From the NCBI RefSeq assembly GCF_000003815.2, contig NC_049981.1, positions 6,104,154 through 6,155,103 of the forward strand: DNA of 50,950 nucleotides. The letters are read 5' to 3'. The notes under the pieces were generated by a model. The model was not told where the DNA came from, searched no databases, and worked only from the letters and a program-made list of their open reading frames with translations. Positions 37,010 to 48,165 of this stretch are shown one piece after another (position 1 is the stretch's first letter; every line of letters starts with the position of its first letter). This DNA is from Branchiostoma floridae. Its lineage: Eukaryota; Chordata; Leptocardii; Amphioxiformes; Branchiostomatidae. Position numbers and translations under genes: made by a program.

Positions 37010-37560
37010 CCCCCAAAAAGGCCCGGATCGGTTTTCCCTTCCCTTCGGCCCAGGAAAAATTTTTAAATGGTTTAAAGCGGTTTTTTTCCGGTAGGCATAA
37101 GGGGCCCCCAAAAAGGCCCGGTTTTGCCTTAAATTCCCCCCAGGGGTTTTAAAGGGTTAGGGGGCTTGTCTTTTTTTCGGGGGGGGCCCAAAAAAAGGCC
37201 CGGTTCGGTTTTCCCTTCCCTTCCGCCCAAAAAAGGTTTTTCAGGGGTTAAAACCTTTCCCTTTTTTGGCGGTGGGGGCCCCCCCCCCCCCCCCCCCCAA
37301 CTGCCCAGATTTCAGATCAAATCCCACCAAGAAAGAGTTTTCAGTGGTTTAAAGCCTTGTCTTTATTTCTATCAGTGCCCCCCCCCCCCAAAAAAAAATT
37401 CTCAGATTCCACATCAAATCCCACCAAGAATGAGTTTTCAATGGTTTAATTCTTGTTATTATTTGATGTAACCACCCCTAAACTGCCAAGATTTCACATC
37501 AAATCTAAGATCAAAAAAGGGTTTTCAAACTCTTGCGTCACCCCTTAACGTGAATTTACG
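37010..37560. repeat. Degraded 110-120-bp tandem repeat of doubtful sequence quality
   Basis: Units of the form 'AGATTTCACATCAAATCCCA'..'TTTTCAATGGTTTAA' are readable at 37310-37530. Nearer the gap the same units appear with long C, A, G and T homopolymers and GGCCC blocks, as in poor-quality read ends. Confidence 0.6.
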
Positions 37561-38055
37561 TCAGAACGGCCGTTTCCAAAATCATATACAGTTGCTTTTA
37601 GAGATTTTGGGCTTGTACATTAACTGGATATCTAATTTTCGTCTACGAAAGAAATGAACTCATTCTGTGGTTATAAACAAGTGTCCACGGTGGCTACTGA
37701 TAAACTGATCTATGACAATAACTGGCGGCAAAATAAAAGACAAATAACAGTATTGGAGGTAAGGGGAGGAACTTTGTAACATTCTCCGGAATTACGCTTG
37801 TATCATTCAGGTAATTTGGCCCAGGATTGACGGAGATTAATTTATTTGAATACATTACAGGAGGAGAAGAAGAAGAAGAAGAAGAAGAAGAAACGTGACA
37901 AAAACAATATTTCATTCCATACCTTCTAGCGAAGGTAATGAATTTTATACGACGATTCTGCAAATACCCCCCCCCCCCCACACACACACACACATACTGT
38001 CATACACAGACACACACCACCCATAAAAGCCCTTGTAAGTTCCTGTAAGGTACAA

Positions 38056-39132
38056 TTATACCCCCTTTCCACTAGGACGGCGCTCTCGCGGCGCTCTCTC
38101 TGCGACCTCAAATTGGGAAGAGCGCGGTGAGAGCGCGGTGGGATCGCCAAGGTCGCCATGAGGGCGCCAAGGGAGCGCGGTGAGAGCGCCATGGTCGCCA
38201 TGGTCGCCATCACCTCCGCGACTGTTTTGAACCTGCTCAAAACAGTCGCCGTGAGAGCGCCGTGGACGGCGATCCAACTATGAGCGCAGAGAGCGCGCCA
38301 AGAGAGCGCGCAGCGAGCGCCGTGAGCGCCAAGAGAGCGCACAGCGAGCGCGGTGAGAGCAATAGGTCTCAACAGTGGTTTATGATGCCAATTTAGCTAG
38401 GACGGCGCTCTCACCGCGCTCCCTCTGCGCTCTCAACTGCGGTTTGTGAAGAAGTATATATTTGACATAGACAGACCCCAGAGAAATGTCCAAAATGTAC
38501 CGCTGATGAACAATTAAACAAACTGAGATGAAATAAGCAAGGTTTTTTTTTAAATAAAGGTTTATCATTTCTCAACTTTTTTTCGAATTTCAACATGATG
38601 ACATTAGTTTTTTTTTGTTCTTCATCTGTACATTTAGACTATTGAAGTCCCATTTTCAATTAAATCGAAGTGTTTCAGTGTTGTATGATTTACACCAATA
38701 ACGTGGCATGGTAAAGATATTTATGGTGAACAAGCTACATGACAGATTTAAGAAAAAACAGCAAGAGAAACGTGTATATTTCAGTCTGAGTGACTGTACA
38801 GTGACCAAAATTGGATTTGCTTACAGCCTTGATTTTATACTTTGAATGTCATGTAAGACGTAAAAGGATGACTTCAAAGATACCAAAATACACTATACGT
38901 CAAAAGATTCGTTCTTTATCTCTGAAATTCGTTGAGTAATCTTTCGAATCTTTGCTAGTTCATAAAAAGATGCTGACATTTGAGTTTTTCGTCGCGGTGA
39001 GAGCGCGCTGGGGTCGCCGGAGAGATTCCACTAGAGCAGCTTTTTCTGGCGTCGCGGCGCTCTCACCGCGCTCTGGCCAATTTTCCATCGCAGCGAGAGC
39101 GCGGTGAGAGCGCCGTCAAGTGGAAAGGGGGC
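38056..39132. mobile_element. 1.1-kb element with long GAGCGC-rich terminal inverted repeats
   Basis: The left end reads CCCCCTTTCCACTAGGACGG; the right end, inward, is GCCCCCTTTCCACTTGACGG. Both continue into runs of GCGCTCTCACCGCGCTCT. The flanks share TTATA, a likely 5-bp target duplication. The left arm extends about 340 bp with internal mirrored GCG-rich words; the middle is AT-rich and noncoding. A small relative lies at 42383-42602. Confidence 0.75.
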
Positions 39133-39389
39133 CTTATACAAACAGCAATCTCACTGTGATTCGACTGTTTCATGGTGTGCGGAAAACCCCAAGATGGAGA
39201 AAATGCATTTTTACAAGTATTCTATGATTACGGCACTCTCACCAAATGACGTGACATTTATGTACAAGGGATATGGTTTTACAAGAAATGCAAGTACCTG
39301 TTCCGACGTGGTGGGATCTGTAGCTAACCCAAATCTATTCAAGGACTAAAACTGAGTGGTGGTTGCCGGGACGGTTTGCTACGCTGATT

Positions 39390-40600
39390 CTATTTGTCTA
39401 TATTTGGCCTGTTCTTCTCGTAGAATCCTCTCAATGGAACGTCTTGTACGCTGTACGAAGACTCTACAAATATCTTACCTGTAACTGATGGAAAATTAAT
39501 GCCTCTCCGATTTCCAAAGACCGATAGATCCCCCTTTTTTTGCAGCTTTTCCATTACACCTCTTTTCCAAGCTGCTTGTCACATTCTTGTGCCTATTCTT
39601 TGCCACATACATGGCTGAATAGCTTTGGCAGTGACTGCTGGATCTGTTTTCAACACATCCGCTGCCACTCTGTCTACACCCTCTGTTTGCCTTCGTTTCT
39701 TTGATAATGGCACTTGCAATCTCTTGAAAGTGTGCTAGGACTTCGTTTCATTCCTATGTTAAATGCCATATCCTGGATGGCCGCTTCGGACTCGGGGTCA
39801 ATCTACTACAGAAGCGAGTGTTATTTTCAGATAGATGATATTTTTTCATACCAATGCAGTCGAGTTTTCGCAACATTTCTCATGTGTCTTTTCGACAGTA
39901 ATTATTTTCCGGATATCCAAGAACACCCATACGGACCCGCTTCTAATGTCTGAAATGCTCTGCCATCTAATCTATCCTATTGGTCTTTTCCATCCATGAG
40001 TACATACGAGTACGAAGGGTGTGGTCATCTTGAAATCAACTAAGTCACTCATAAGATAATGAACAACAAATTTAGATATCTGAATCTCAAGAGGACATAG
40101 TTCCCAACATATGTGCCAAATTTCAACTCATTTGATAACAAAATGAGTCTTTTATGAAACCATTTGCATTACTTTCTGACTCACCCTCCTGACTGTTCTT
40201 GTTCTTTACTGCTGTCGCCATATTTGTGAGGTCTCCTAATAGGTGTGTAGTGGTTTTATACACGGTTCCTGTGTCACCATCTTTGGTGCTTGTTGTGCCT
40301 CAGTTGCTTAGCTATAGCATGCACACACATTTGTCTCTTCTCGCACTTCTAGATGATAGGTCTTTTAACTTCTTTGTTCTTTGTTTGTTAGGTCTTGGCT
40401 GCTGCAGCCATTTGTCTCCCACCTCCACTCAACATGCCTTCATTTCCTGTACCAAGTTCAAGGTGGTGTCCGATATCCTCTCCTTCATCTCTTGTTTACG
40501 GTATCTTAGTACTTCAATGCTAGTGTCTGTCAAGACTTTGTGTACACTCGAGATCGCATCTGACAATGATTCATGTCATGTCGTATGTTCGGGCTCCGAA
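39390..40600 (-). pseudogene. Decayed non-LTR retrotransposon reverse transcriptase
   Basis: The minus strand reads GVDRVAADVLKTDPAVTAKA, then AAWKRGVMEKLQKKGDLSVF followed by GNRRGINFPSVTGKIF, close in form to the W-K-x-G..LPKKGDLS..NWRGI..LSVPGK region of LINE reverse transcriptases. Stops and frame changes interrupt it. The upstream segment (40200-40600) reads EVLRYRKQEMKERISDT and similar, fitting the charged linker before the polymerase. Confidence 0.65.
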
Positions 40601-41174
40601 TGAGAAATATTTTGCTGGTGTTGTTTTATTGTTATTTATACCACGGAATGTATAATCTTCGATTTATCTATTTATTCGGGTATACAGAAATATTCTGAGA
40701 GGATCAAATAAAATGTAACACGTTACCTCTCGACCAGTGCCGTTAGTGAGTTACAAATAATTTTAGTACCTCTAAATTTCTAATAAGGTAACAATTATGC
40801 GATCATAAAACAGTCTCCTTATATATATTTCCAGATGTTAAATATATACTATTAATCCAAAAATCAACTCGAAGAGCGCGGAATTTTTTCACGGTATAAA
40901 TTAAAAGCTGGAAGGGCAACCAACGTAGGATCAACGCTATCAGCTGTCAAAACAAGGGGACTGTCGGCGAAAAATAAAGTTGAGTTTTCTCGGGTTGGCT
41001 GAATAGTATACAACAACGGATATTCTTTATCGCCCTCTGTCTCGGCCAATGTAGCTGTTCAGATACTTTTGGTCGGCCGTACCTCGGGCGATACGGAAAT
41101 CCCTGTGCTATATTCTATATCTATGTCATACAGGGACCGTATTTACGTTCGATATCGGCGTTCCGATCGGTGTC

Positions 41175-42000
41175 TTACCATCCCTAGGCTCCATACTTCG
41201 TTTCGAACGATTGGAACTCGCTTTGCGCGCACCGCTGCAGACAACATTTCTAACTGTGGATCTGAATAAGTCAAGTCAAGTAGAACAAAACTAGCAGACT
41301 GACAGTTCTCTTGTCCGCACTGCTCATGACGAAAAAAAAAAAACTTCTTTACTTCTTTTCAAGCGATTAGAACTCGCTTGCGCGCCCCGCTGCAGGCAAA
41401 ATTTTTAATTGTGGATATAATCATATGAATAAAGTCAAGTTAAGTCAAGTAGAAAAACTAGCAGACTTACAGTTCTCTTGTCCGCACTGCTCATGACGAA
41501 AAAAACTTCTTTACTTCGTTTCAAACGATAAGAACTCGCTTGCGCGCCCCGCTGCAGGCAAAATTTTTAATTGTGGATATAATCATATGAATAAAGTCAA
41601 GTCAAGTCAAGTCGAAAAACTAGCCGACTGACAGTTCTTTTGTCCGAATTGATCGTGACAAAAAAAAACTTCTTTACTTCGTTTCAAACGATAAGAACTC
41701 GCTTGCGCGCCCCGCTGCAGGCAAAATTTTTAATTGTGGATATAATCATATGAATAAAGTCAAGTCAAGTCAAGTCGAAAAACTAGCCGACTGACAGTTC
41801 TTTTGTCCGAATTGATCGTGACAAAAAAAAACTTCTTTACTTCGTTTCAAACGATTAGAACTCGCTTGCGCGCCCAGCTGCAGGCAAAATTTTTAATTGT
41901 GGATATGATCATATGAATAAAGTCAAGTCAAGTCAAGTAGAAAAACTAGTAGACTGACAGTTCTTTTGTCCGAATTGATCGTGACGAAAAAAAAATTGTT
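41175..42000. repeat. 163-bp tandem array, about five units
   Basis: The phrase 'AACTTCTTTACTTCGTTTC' recurs near 41342, 41504, 41667 and 41829, each followed by AGAACTCGCTTGCGCGCC, 'CTGCAGGCAAAATTTTTAAT' and (AAGTC)n runs. The first unit is diverged. A single diverged unit also occurs at 45463-45600. Confidence 0.85.
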
Positions 42001-42382
42001 GACTTGATGTGCATTGATGTCACGTATTTTTCTCCTATCTTTATGAAAAACTTGAGATTGCTCGGTTTGGCATGATATAAATTAAAACACTTCGCATTCG
42101 GCCGTCGGGCGATCTACTCGTGGTCGGGCCGTACCTCGGGCGATACACAATGCAGTACACCGTGTCGTATTCTATATCTTACACGCGGGCGGATTATATG
42201 GACAGGTTTAGAGTCTAGCCACAATCTTTTGAAACTTCTCCCGTAGTACATGAAGTGACTGACACTTGTCAATTTTAAACATGAACCCCCTGTTTGACAC
42301 CTTGCTTGGCACATTACGTAGTAAAAGGCTGATTGGAGCATATTTTGCAGCCAGCAGCAGCTTAGTTAGTTTGTTAGATAAG

Positions 42383-42602
42383 TCCCTCTTTCCACTAGAC
42401 AGCGATCGCGCTGCGCTCTCACTGCGACCTAAATAGGATATGTGTATCCTTCGCTTTCAGACTGGGTTATATCGTACAATACGTGAAAGTGTGACCGAGA
42501 AGACAACAAAACACATAATCGTTTCTTTTCTAAACAATTCGTTGAGCGATATGCCAAATTTGAGGTAGCAGAGAGAGCGCCGTCCGAGTGAAAAGGGGGT
42601 AT
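42383..42602. mobile_element. Small element related to the 38056 GAGCGC-rich family
   Basis: The ends TCCCTCTTTCCACTAGACAG and (inward) TACCCCCTTTTCACTCGGAC are followed by GCGCTCTC tracts. It lies inside the left copy of the local duplication and has no counterpart in the right copy. Confidence 0.65.
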
Positions 42603-43254
42603 AACGACTTCGCTTGTTTCGGGAAAATGTTTTATAACATTCAATTAAGGCTTGTAAGTGAAAGGAACAAAAACTGAAGCCACAACTTACAGTAAATCGG
42701 TGCAGGTTCTCAGTTCAATCAAAAGGCAGCTCTTGTCCAAACTTGACCCTCCGGTGAACTGTGCCGGTTGTCTTTGTCTCGCACGTACGCATACATGCTC
42801 GTCCGGTCCTATCGCTTGAAATCAATGACGCTTAAAAACGTCCACCAATCACTGATCAATGGTTGTCCATATATAGCGAAGCCTTTTCGTGCCATTGCTC
42901 ACTTTAGGAAATCGTTACGTGTTAACTCGTAAAATTTTTGGAGGGGTGCATCTAAGACAGCGCTGTTGATTGATTAGGTGGGAGAGTTAGACAGCAAGTT
43001 CAGACAAGTGGTTTTGTCGCAGCAGTGTTGTCTGCGTCCATGGTACACGAACTGGTGTGTTTAGAGTATAGAGCATAGTGGGCTTACGTGTGTCAGCTGG
43101 TCAATTTTTGGGTGTGGTGTATCTGAGAAAGCTCCTTGATCTAAGAAAGCGCTGTTGATTAGTTAGAGACTGCAAGTTCAGACAGGTGGTTTTGTCGGGG
43201 TAGTTTTGATCAGGGTTAAGAGCACAGTGTCTACTCAACGACCAGTGCCTCCAA

Positions 43255-43350
43255 GCGTTGTCTAAAGGCAAGGGCGCAACCCGCCGTACGTGCAATTTGG
43301 TCCGTACGTTTTTTGGGAGGCCACGTCGGCCACGTATTTCTGAAAACGTG
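43255..43350. repeat. Solo end of the 'CCGCCGTACGTGCAA' foldback element
   Basis: GCGCAACCCGCCGTACGTGC, then a TCCGTACGTTTTTTGGGAGG segment and ACGTATTTCTGAAAACGT, match the right arm of the element at 45998-46530. Confidence 0.6.
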
Positions 43351-43499
43351 AGCTTTAGGTCGGAGAGAGACAGTGAGTTCAGATAGGTGGGAAAGAAGGC
43401 AAGTATAAAGACCCCACTATTTTGGATAATTGAAGTTCGTAAAGACGTTTCACAGAGCATCACACTGATCTTCATAAAGTAAATATAATTATGAAGGTG

Positions 43500-44230
43500 C
43501 AAAACATGATAACGTCACACATGGCCATTAAGTAGAGTTGTTACACCCAAAGTGAACGGTCTCTGATAACATGGCTAACAATGGACATTTAACTTAATTT
43601 AGCACGGCGTTATGTTTATTACTCTCTAATCTTTTGAGTAGGATGTTTTCATCAGGACTTTGTTTATAACCATTACGTCTGAATACAATGAGTCGACTAT
43701 ACGAGCACAGCATGCCAGCAAAATGGATGGCAAAAGACAGTAGCTCTATAGAAACAATATAAGGCAATAATCAAAGCTGCATCGGAACGAAATATTGCAA
43801 AATAGTTTCCGTAAAGAGACCGTAAAGGAAATTATTAACTTTTCGTACAAAGTTGTGGAACTCCCATAGATCAGTGCAATGTTTGTCTAGACCTCTATCA
43901 GCACAGTTTTTCAGTTGGAAACTCCGATAAGGTCATATGAGGACAGCGGCCATTACCATCTATATTTAGTGCAGTTCAAATTAGATAGTTATAAAATAAA
44001 GCCATACTTATATATATCAAGGGAGAGACAACTTATTGATGATATCAACTTATTATGTCAAATTAATAGTATGCCCTCCCCTGAATCTATTTTTTTTTAA
44101 ATTACGTAGATGAAAAACAGAAACAGTTTAGAGTTACTTTACATCAATGTTACGTTTGTGAAAATCAATCATCCAGGATAGTAATACGAATTGTAGTTGA
44201 ATGGGTCTATACTTCTGTATATATATATAA
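43500..44230. other. No gene seen; AT-rich intergenic DNA
   Basis: Only short frames occur and no repeat of the families listed here is recognised. A (TA)n run lies at 44217-44229. Confidence 0.5.
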
Positions 44231-44237
44231 GATTTTA

Positions 44238-44545
44238 TTACCTTCGCCAGAATGGCAAGTTTATGTTTTGGGTAGCGTTTGTATGTATGTTTCTATGTAG
44301 AAGACCAGCATAACCCGAAAACGCTTGGATGGGTAGTATTGATATTCGGTATGTAGGTATTGATAAGACCTGTAAACGATTATATTTTGGGCCCCCTAGC
44401 AGCCTATTACGGTACTGCAGCGGAACTTCCTGGTTTGATATCTCGAGTTCTGGACATGCTGTGGTCATGATTTTTGAGTGGTAGATAACTCGTGGGACCG
44501 AGTGTAAGTGTTATAGGTTTGGGCACCCTTGCGGCTTGTTTTTGA
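44238..44545 (-). repeat. Long dispersed repeat ('CTAGGGGGCCCA' family), reverse copy 4
   Basis: The plus strand starts ATTACCTTCGCCAGAATGGC and includes GGGCCCCCTAGCAGCC and CATGATTTTTGAGTGGTAGA, the inverse of the order seen in the copies at 28240 and 36100. Confidence 0.7.
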
Positions 44546-44803
44546 CTGCATTGAGCATTTTTGTTTTAAGATTTTTGAAAAACTGTCTCTCCTTAACGTC
44601 TGCTTGGACATGTCTATTAACAGCACAGCTGTAAGGGAGCCTTGGTGGGCTCCTGGGCTGACCCAGCCTTGACCCCTGCCTGTGCTCCTTTAGTACTACA
44701 TGAGTGAGACCTTAGAGACTTAGAGTCCCGAATAAAGACACTATCCATAACAAGCCTTGATTATTTGGCGAATGTATGTGCTTTGTGGAACTCTACTTAA
44801 TAA

Positions 44804-44838
44804 GACGTTTCGAACAGTGTCCGCTGTTCTTCATCAGT
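44804..44838 (-). ncRNA. Hammerhead-ribozyme-like motif (partial)
   Basis: On the minus strand CTGATGA is followed by A, a perfect stem GAACAG/CTGTTC with loop CGGACA, then GAAA and CGTC. These are the conserved hammerhead core strands and stem II in the right order, with a GUC cleavage-type triplet. Stems I and III are not evident as long helices, so the motif may act only as a dimer, as proposed for Penelope-like element ribozymes, or be decayed. Confidence 0.45.
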
Positions 44839-44856
44839 GATTTGAAAATAAAATTG

Positions 44857-45044
44857 TACAAATCTAGCGGAACAAAGAATACTTCTTATTTTCTAAATAA
44901 ACAAAACAGGTAACGGCTAATGTGTTCTAAAGTAAACAACACAGGTACACAGGTACTGGTGTGGTTTACTTTAGAACAACTTAGCCGTTACCTGTTTTGT
45001 TTATTTAGAACATAAGAAGCATTCTTTGTTCCGCAAGATTTGTA
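44857..45044. repeat. Long palindrome (about 85-bp arms)
   Basis: The left arm TACAAATCTAGCGGAACAAA..GTTTACTTTAG-type sequence is mirrored almost completely by 44961-45044. The spacer is about 18 bp (AGGTACACAGGTACTGGT). It starts 18 bp from the hammerhead-like motif. Confidence 0.85.
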
Positions 45045-45284
45045 TTTCTTAGTTGAGTTACGCAACCATTGCCATTGTATTGTCTAGAGTTATGTAAGAC
45101 CTATGTGGAGTTGATATTGCCAGTCGGGTCTTGACTTCTTCTTTGAAGGCAGTGGTTAATGAACTGCCCCGTGTTCTGTATGATGGTTGGATTTTGTGCT
45201 TTTAGTAGAAATATAGTATTTTGGCGATCTCTTAGATGGTAAAAGCTTGGTGAAATTGTGGCAACTATTTGAAATAATCTGTAC

Positions 45285-46970
45285 AACAATAATGATATAC
45301 AACAACGGGTATTCTTTATCACCCTCGGTCCCAGCCCATCTCGTGGGCCAGATACTGCTGGTCGGGCCGTACCTCAAGCAATACGGGATATCTCGTGCTG
45401 TATTCTATATCTATGTGATAACAGGACCGTATTTACGTTCGATATCGGCGTTCCGTCCGGTGTTTTGAACGATCGGAACTCGCTTGCGTGCATCGCTGTA
45501 GACAACATTTCTAATTGTGGATCAGAAGTCAAGTCAAGTCGAACAAAACTAGCAGACTGACAATTCTTTTGTCCGAATTGGTCATGACGAAAAAACCTGT
45601 TGACTCGATATGCATTGATGTCACGTCTTTTTCTCCTATTTTTGAAAAAAAAAACTTGAGTTTGCGGTGGTTGACACTCATAACATAAATTAAAACAATT
45701 CGGCCGTCGGGCGATCCTACTCGCGGTCGGGCCGTATCTCGGGTGATACGAAATACAGTACACTGTGTCGTATTCTATATCTTATACCCGGGCAGATTAT
45801 ATGGACAGGGGTAGATTCTGGTCCACTTCACCGGAAAATCTTCTAAAACTTGTGACGATGCTTGACAACCCTTTTCCCGTACTACATGAAGTGACTGACA
45901 CCTATCAATTTTAAACATGAAGCCCCCTACTAAACACCTTGTTTGGCATATTACAGTAATAGACTGCCTAGACTATATTTTTCAGCCAACGGCAGCTTAA
46001 GCAAAGGGCACAACCCACCGTACGTGCAACTGCGTGGTGTCTACGTGCCAAAATGTGGGCAATCTTTTGAGATTCGTAAGTGGTAAGTACCGCTTCCGTA
46101 CGAACTCGTAGGGAATCCGACGGATTTTGGAGCATGCAGACACGCCGTAGAACTTAACTTGCAGGCAAAATTTTGTGTGCGATCGGGCTGCGGATTCGCC
46201 CCCCGTACGTGCCTGTACGGGAGACGCGTAGTCTCTACCAGACTCCGGATCGCTGGAAAAATCGTAGAAATGGAACAAACAGAGGAGTAAGCCGGCCAGA
46301 GGAATATAACCGGCCAGGGAACAGCACGCGATCTACGGATCCTAGGATCGCGAGCTGCTCCCTGGCCGGTTATATTCCTCTCTATTTGTTCCATTTCTAC
46401 GATTTTTCCAGCGATCCAGAGTCTGGTAGAGACTAGAGACGCGCCTGAACGTTTTCAGAAATACGTGGCGGACGAGACCTCCCAAAAAACGTACGGAAAA
46501 TTGCACGTACGGCGGGTTGTACCCTTAGCTTTAGTTTGTTTAGTAGATAATGTTTTCTCTGTGTCACTTGTTTCGGGAAACATTCAACCAAGGCTTATGA
46601 GTTAAAGAAAAAAGGAAGAAAAACTGAAGCCACAACTTACAGGAAATCGATGCAGGTTGTCAGTTGAATCAAAGGCAGCTCTTGTCCAAACGTACGTGAC
46701 TCTCCGGTGAACTGTGCGCGTTTTATTTGTCTCGCACGTACGCATACCATTATATCTGTTTTTTCGCTTGAAATCACTCTGCAAAACATCCACCAATCAC
46801 AGTTCAATGGTGGTCCATATATGGCGAAGGCACGCCTTTTCATGTCACTTGTCACGTGGGAAAGGGTTACGTGTCAGCTCGTACATTTTCGGGAGGGGTG
46901 CATCTAAGGCAGCGCAGTTGATTGATGAGGAGGGAGAGAGACAGAGAGTTCAGACAAGTGGTTTACACTG
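45285..46970. repeat. Local duplication, right copy, interrupted by a foldback element
   Basis: This copy matches the left one at 40960-43000. It has one unit where the left has about five of the 163-bp repeat, and it carries an insertion at 45998-46530. Confidence 0.7.
45998..46530. mobile_element. Foldback element with nested long inverted repeats
   Basis: The outer ends AAGGGCACAACCCACCGTAC and (inward) AAGGGTACAACCCGCCGTAC are inverted. Inside, about 46225-46320 and 46345-46437 are mirrored arms including TCCAGCGATC and GGAATATAACCGGCCAGGGA, around a short GATCCTAGGATC centre. No coding frame is evident. Confidence 0.8.
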
Positions 46971-46979
46971 CATGAAAAG

Positions 46980-47380
46980 TCGTATTTACCGAAACGGTAA
47001 ATGTGATGTAAAGCCTGGTAAAGGTTACATTTACCGGTAATTTACCAATCATTTACCCGTCGGTAAATGTGCAGATTTACCCGGCATTTACCCTACATGG
47101 TAAGTCCGGTAATGGTTGCCTAAATTTACCACATTTACCCGGTTCATGTAAAGGCGTGTTTACCGAGATTTACCATTTGCGGTATAAGTCACAGTTACTG
47201 TCATTTACCCGTCTTTACCGTGGGTATATAGATGCATTTACCGGGGTTTACCACTCACGTTAAATATCATTTACCGGCCTTTACCGTGGGTATATATAGA
47301 TGCATTTACCTGGATTTACCACTCGCATTATATCTCATACTTATTGGCATTTACCCATCTGTAACATTTACCTGGAAGTT
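46980..47380. repeat. Dense TTTACC motif cluster
   Basis: About 20 TTTACC and 3 GGTAAA words occur in 400 bp, often paired as CATTTACC(C/G)G followed 4-10 bp later by a second TTTACC. Part is a roughly 65-bp tandem unit including CTTTACCGTGGGTATATA near 47213 and 47279. There is no coding potential. Confidence 0.8.
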
Positions 47381-47399
47381 CACAAACCATGTTGTATGA

Positions 47400-47980
47400 C
47401 ATCCTAAATTACCCACATTTATTCACAACTATGAATCAGAAGGACATATTTTTGATAAAATACAGCAAAATTTAATAGATAAACATAGCAACAGTTTAGT
47501 TATATTTTCTGAAGGGTACTAGTATACACTGCAAATAAAATGTATAGTTTTATCAGCTACCACTTACTCTGTACATGTATTAACACACACATAAACCACA
47601 CAATATAAACATATTTGTCTTGGTAAATTATACATACAAGAATAGTCTTTATATACAGTAAATACAAGTAGTAGCATGTTCTGTGCAAAATCCTGACTTT
47701 GTTGTCAATGATAATGTCATGTCACCTATGAAAGTATGATTGTATAATGAAAGCTTGAGAAGTGCAAAGAAACAGTAGCATCACAAGGAAAACTGACCTG
47801 CAATGACATATAAGACTTGTAGTGCAACATTCAGTGTGGCCTGCAATGTTTCACCCTTCAATAGGCAGCATCATGTAACTACTACATATCATCCAATCAG
47901 TGATTTATCATTTAAAACTTAGAAATATGTAGGTCAACATTTAGTGGGGCCCATGCTGTTTTACACTTTGTCAACATGAT
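47400..47980. other. No gene seen; AT-rich DNA
   Basis: Short frames only and no recognised repeat. Confidence 0.5.
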
Positions 47981-47990
47981 CAGTGCCATG

Positions 47991-48165
47991 TACTGTAAAT
48001 GCATCTAAGTTCACAGTAGGAAGGTAATCGCTATGAGTTTGTGGTTGCGTAACAGTCACATATGTATCCGGGTCTTAGACAAGAAGGTACTAGTATGCAC
48101 GCATGCGGTTGTTCGCAGCAATTTTTAGTTCACGTTAAACCGCGAACATTTCTGGATTTACAGTT
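47991..48165. mobile_element. MITE-like element, TACTGTAAATGCA family (diverged)
   Basis: It begins TACTGTAAATGCATCTAAG and ends CCGCGAACATTTCTGGATTT followed by ACAGT. Confidence 0.6.

Larger units (their letters stand above)
40960..43000. repeat. Local duplication, left copy
   Basis: Segments at 41009-41160, 42000-42360 and 42600-43000 match 45298-45450, 45590-45990 and 46555-46970 in the same order and strand. Shared examples are 'GCCGTACCTCGGGCGATAC', AACTGAAGCCACAACTTACA and 'GCAGCTCTTGTCCAAAC'. The array expansion and the 42383 element are specific to this copy. Confidence 0.7.
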
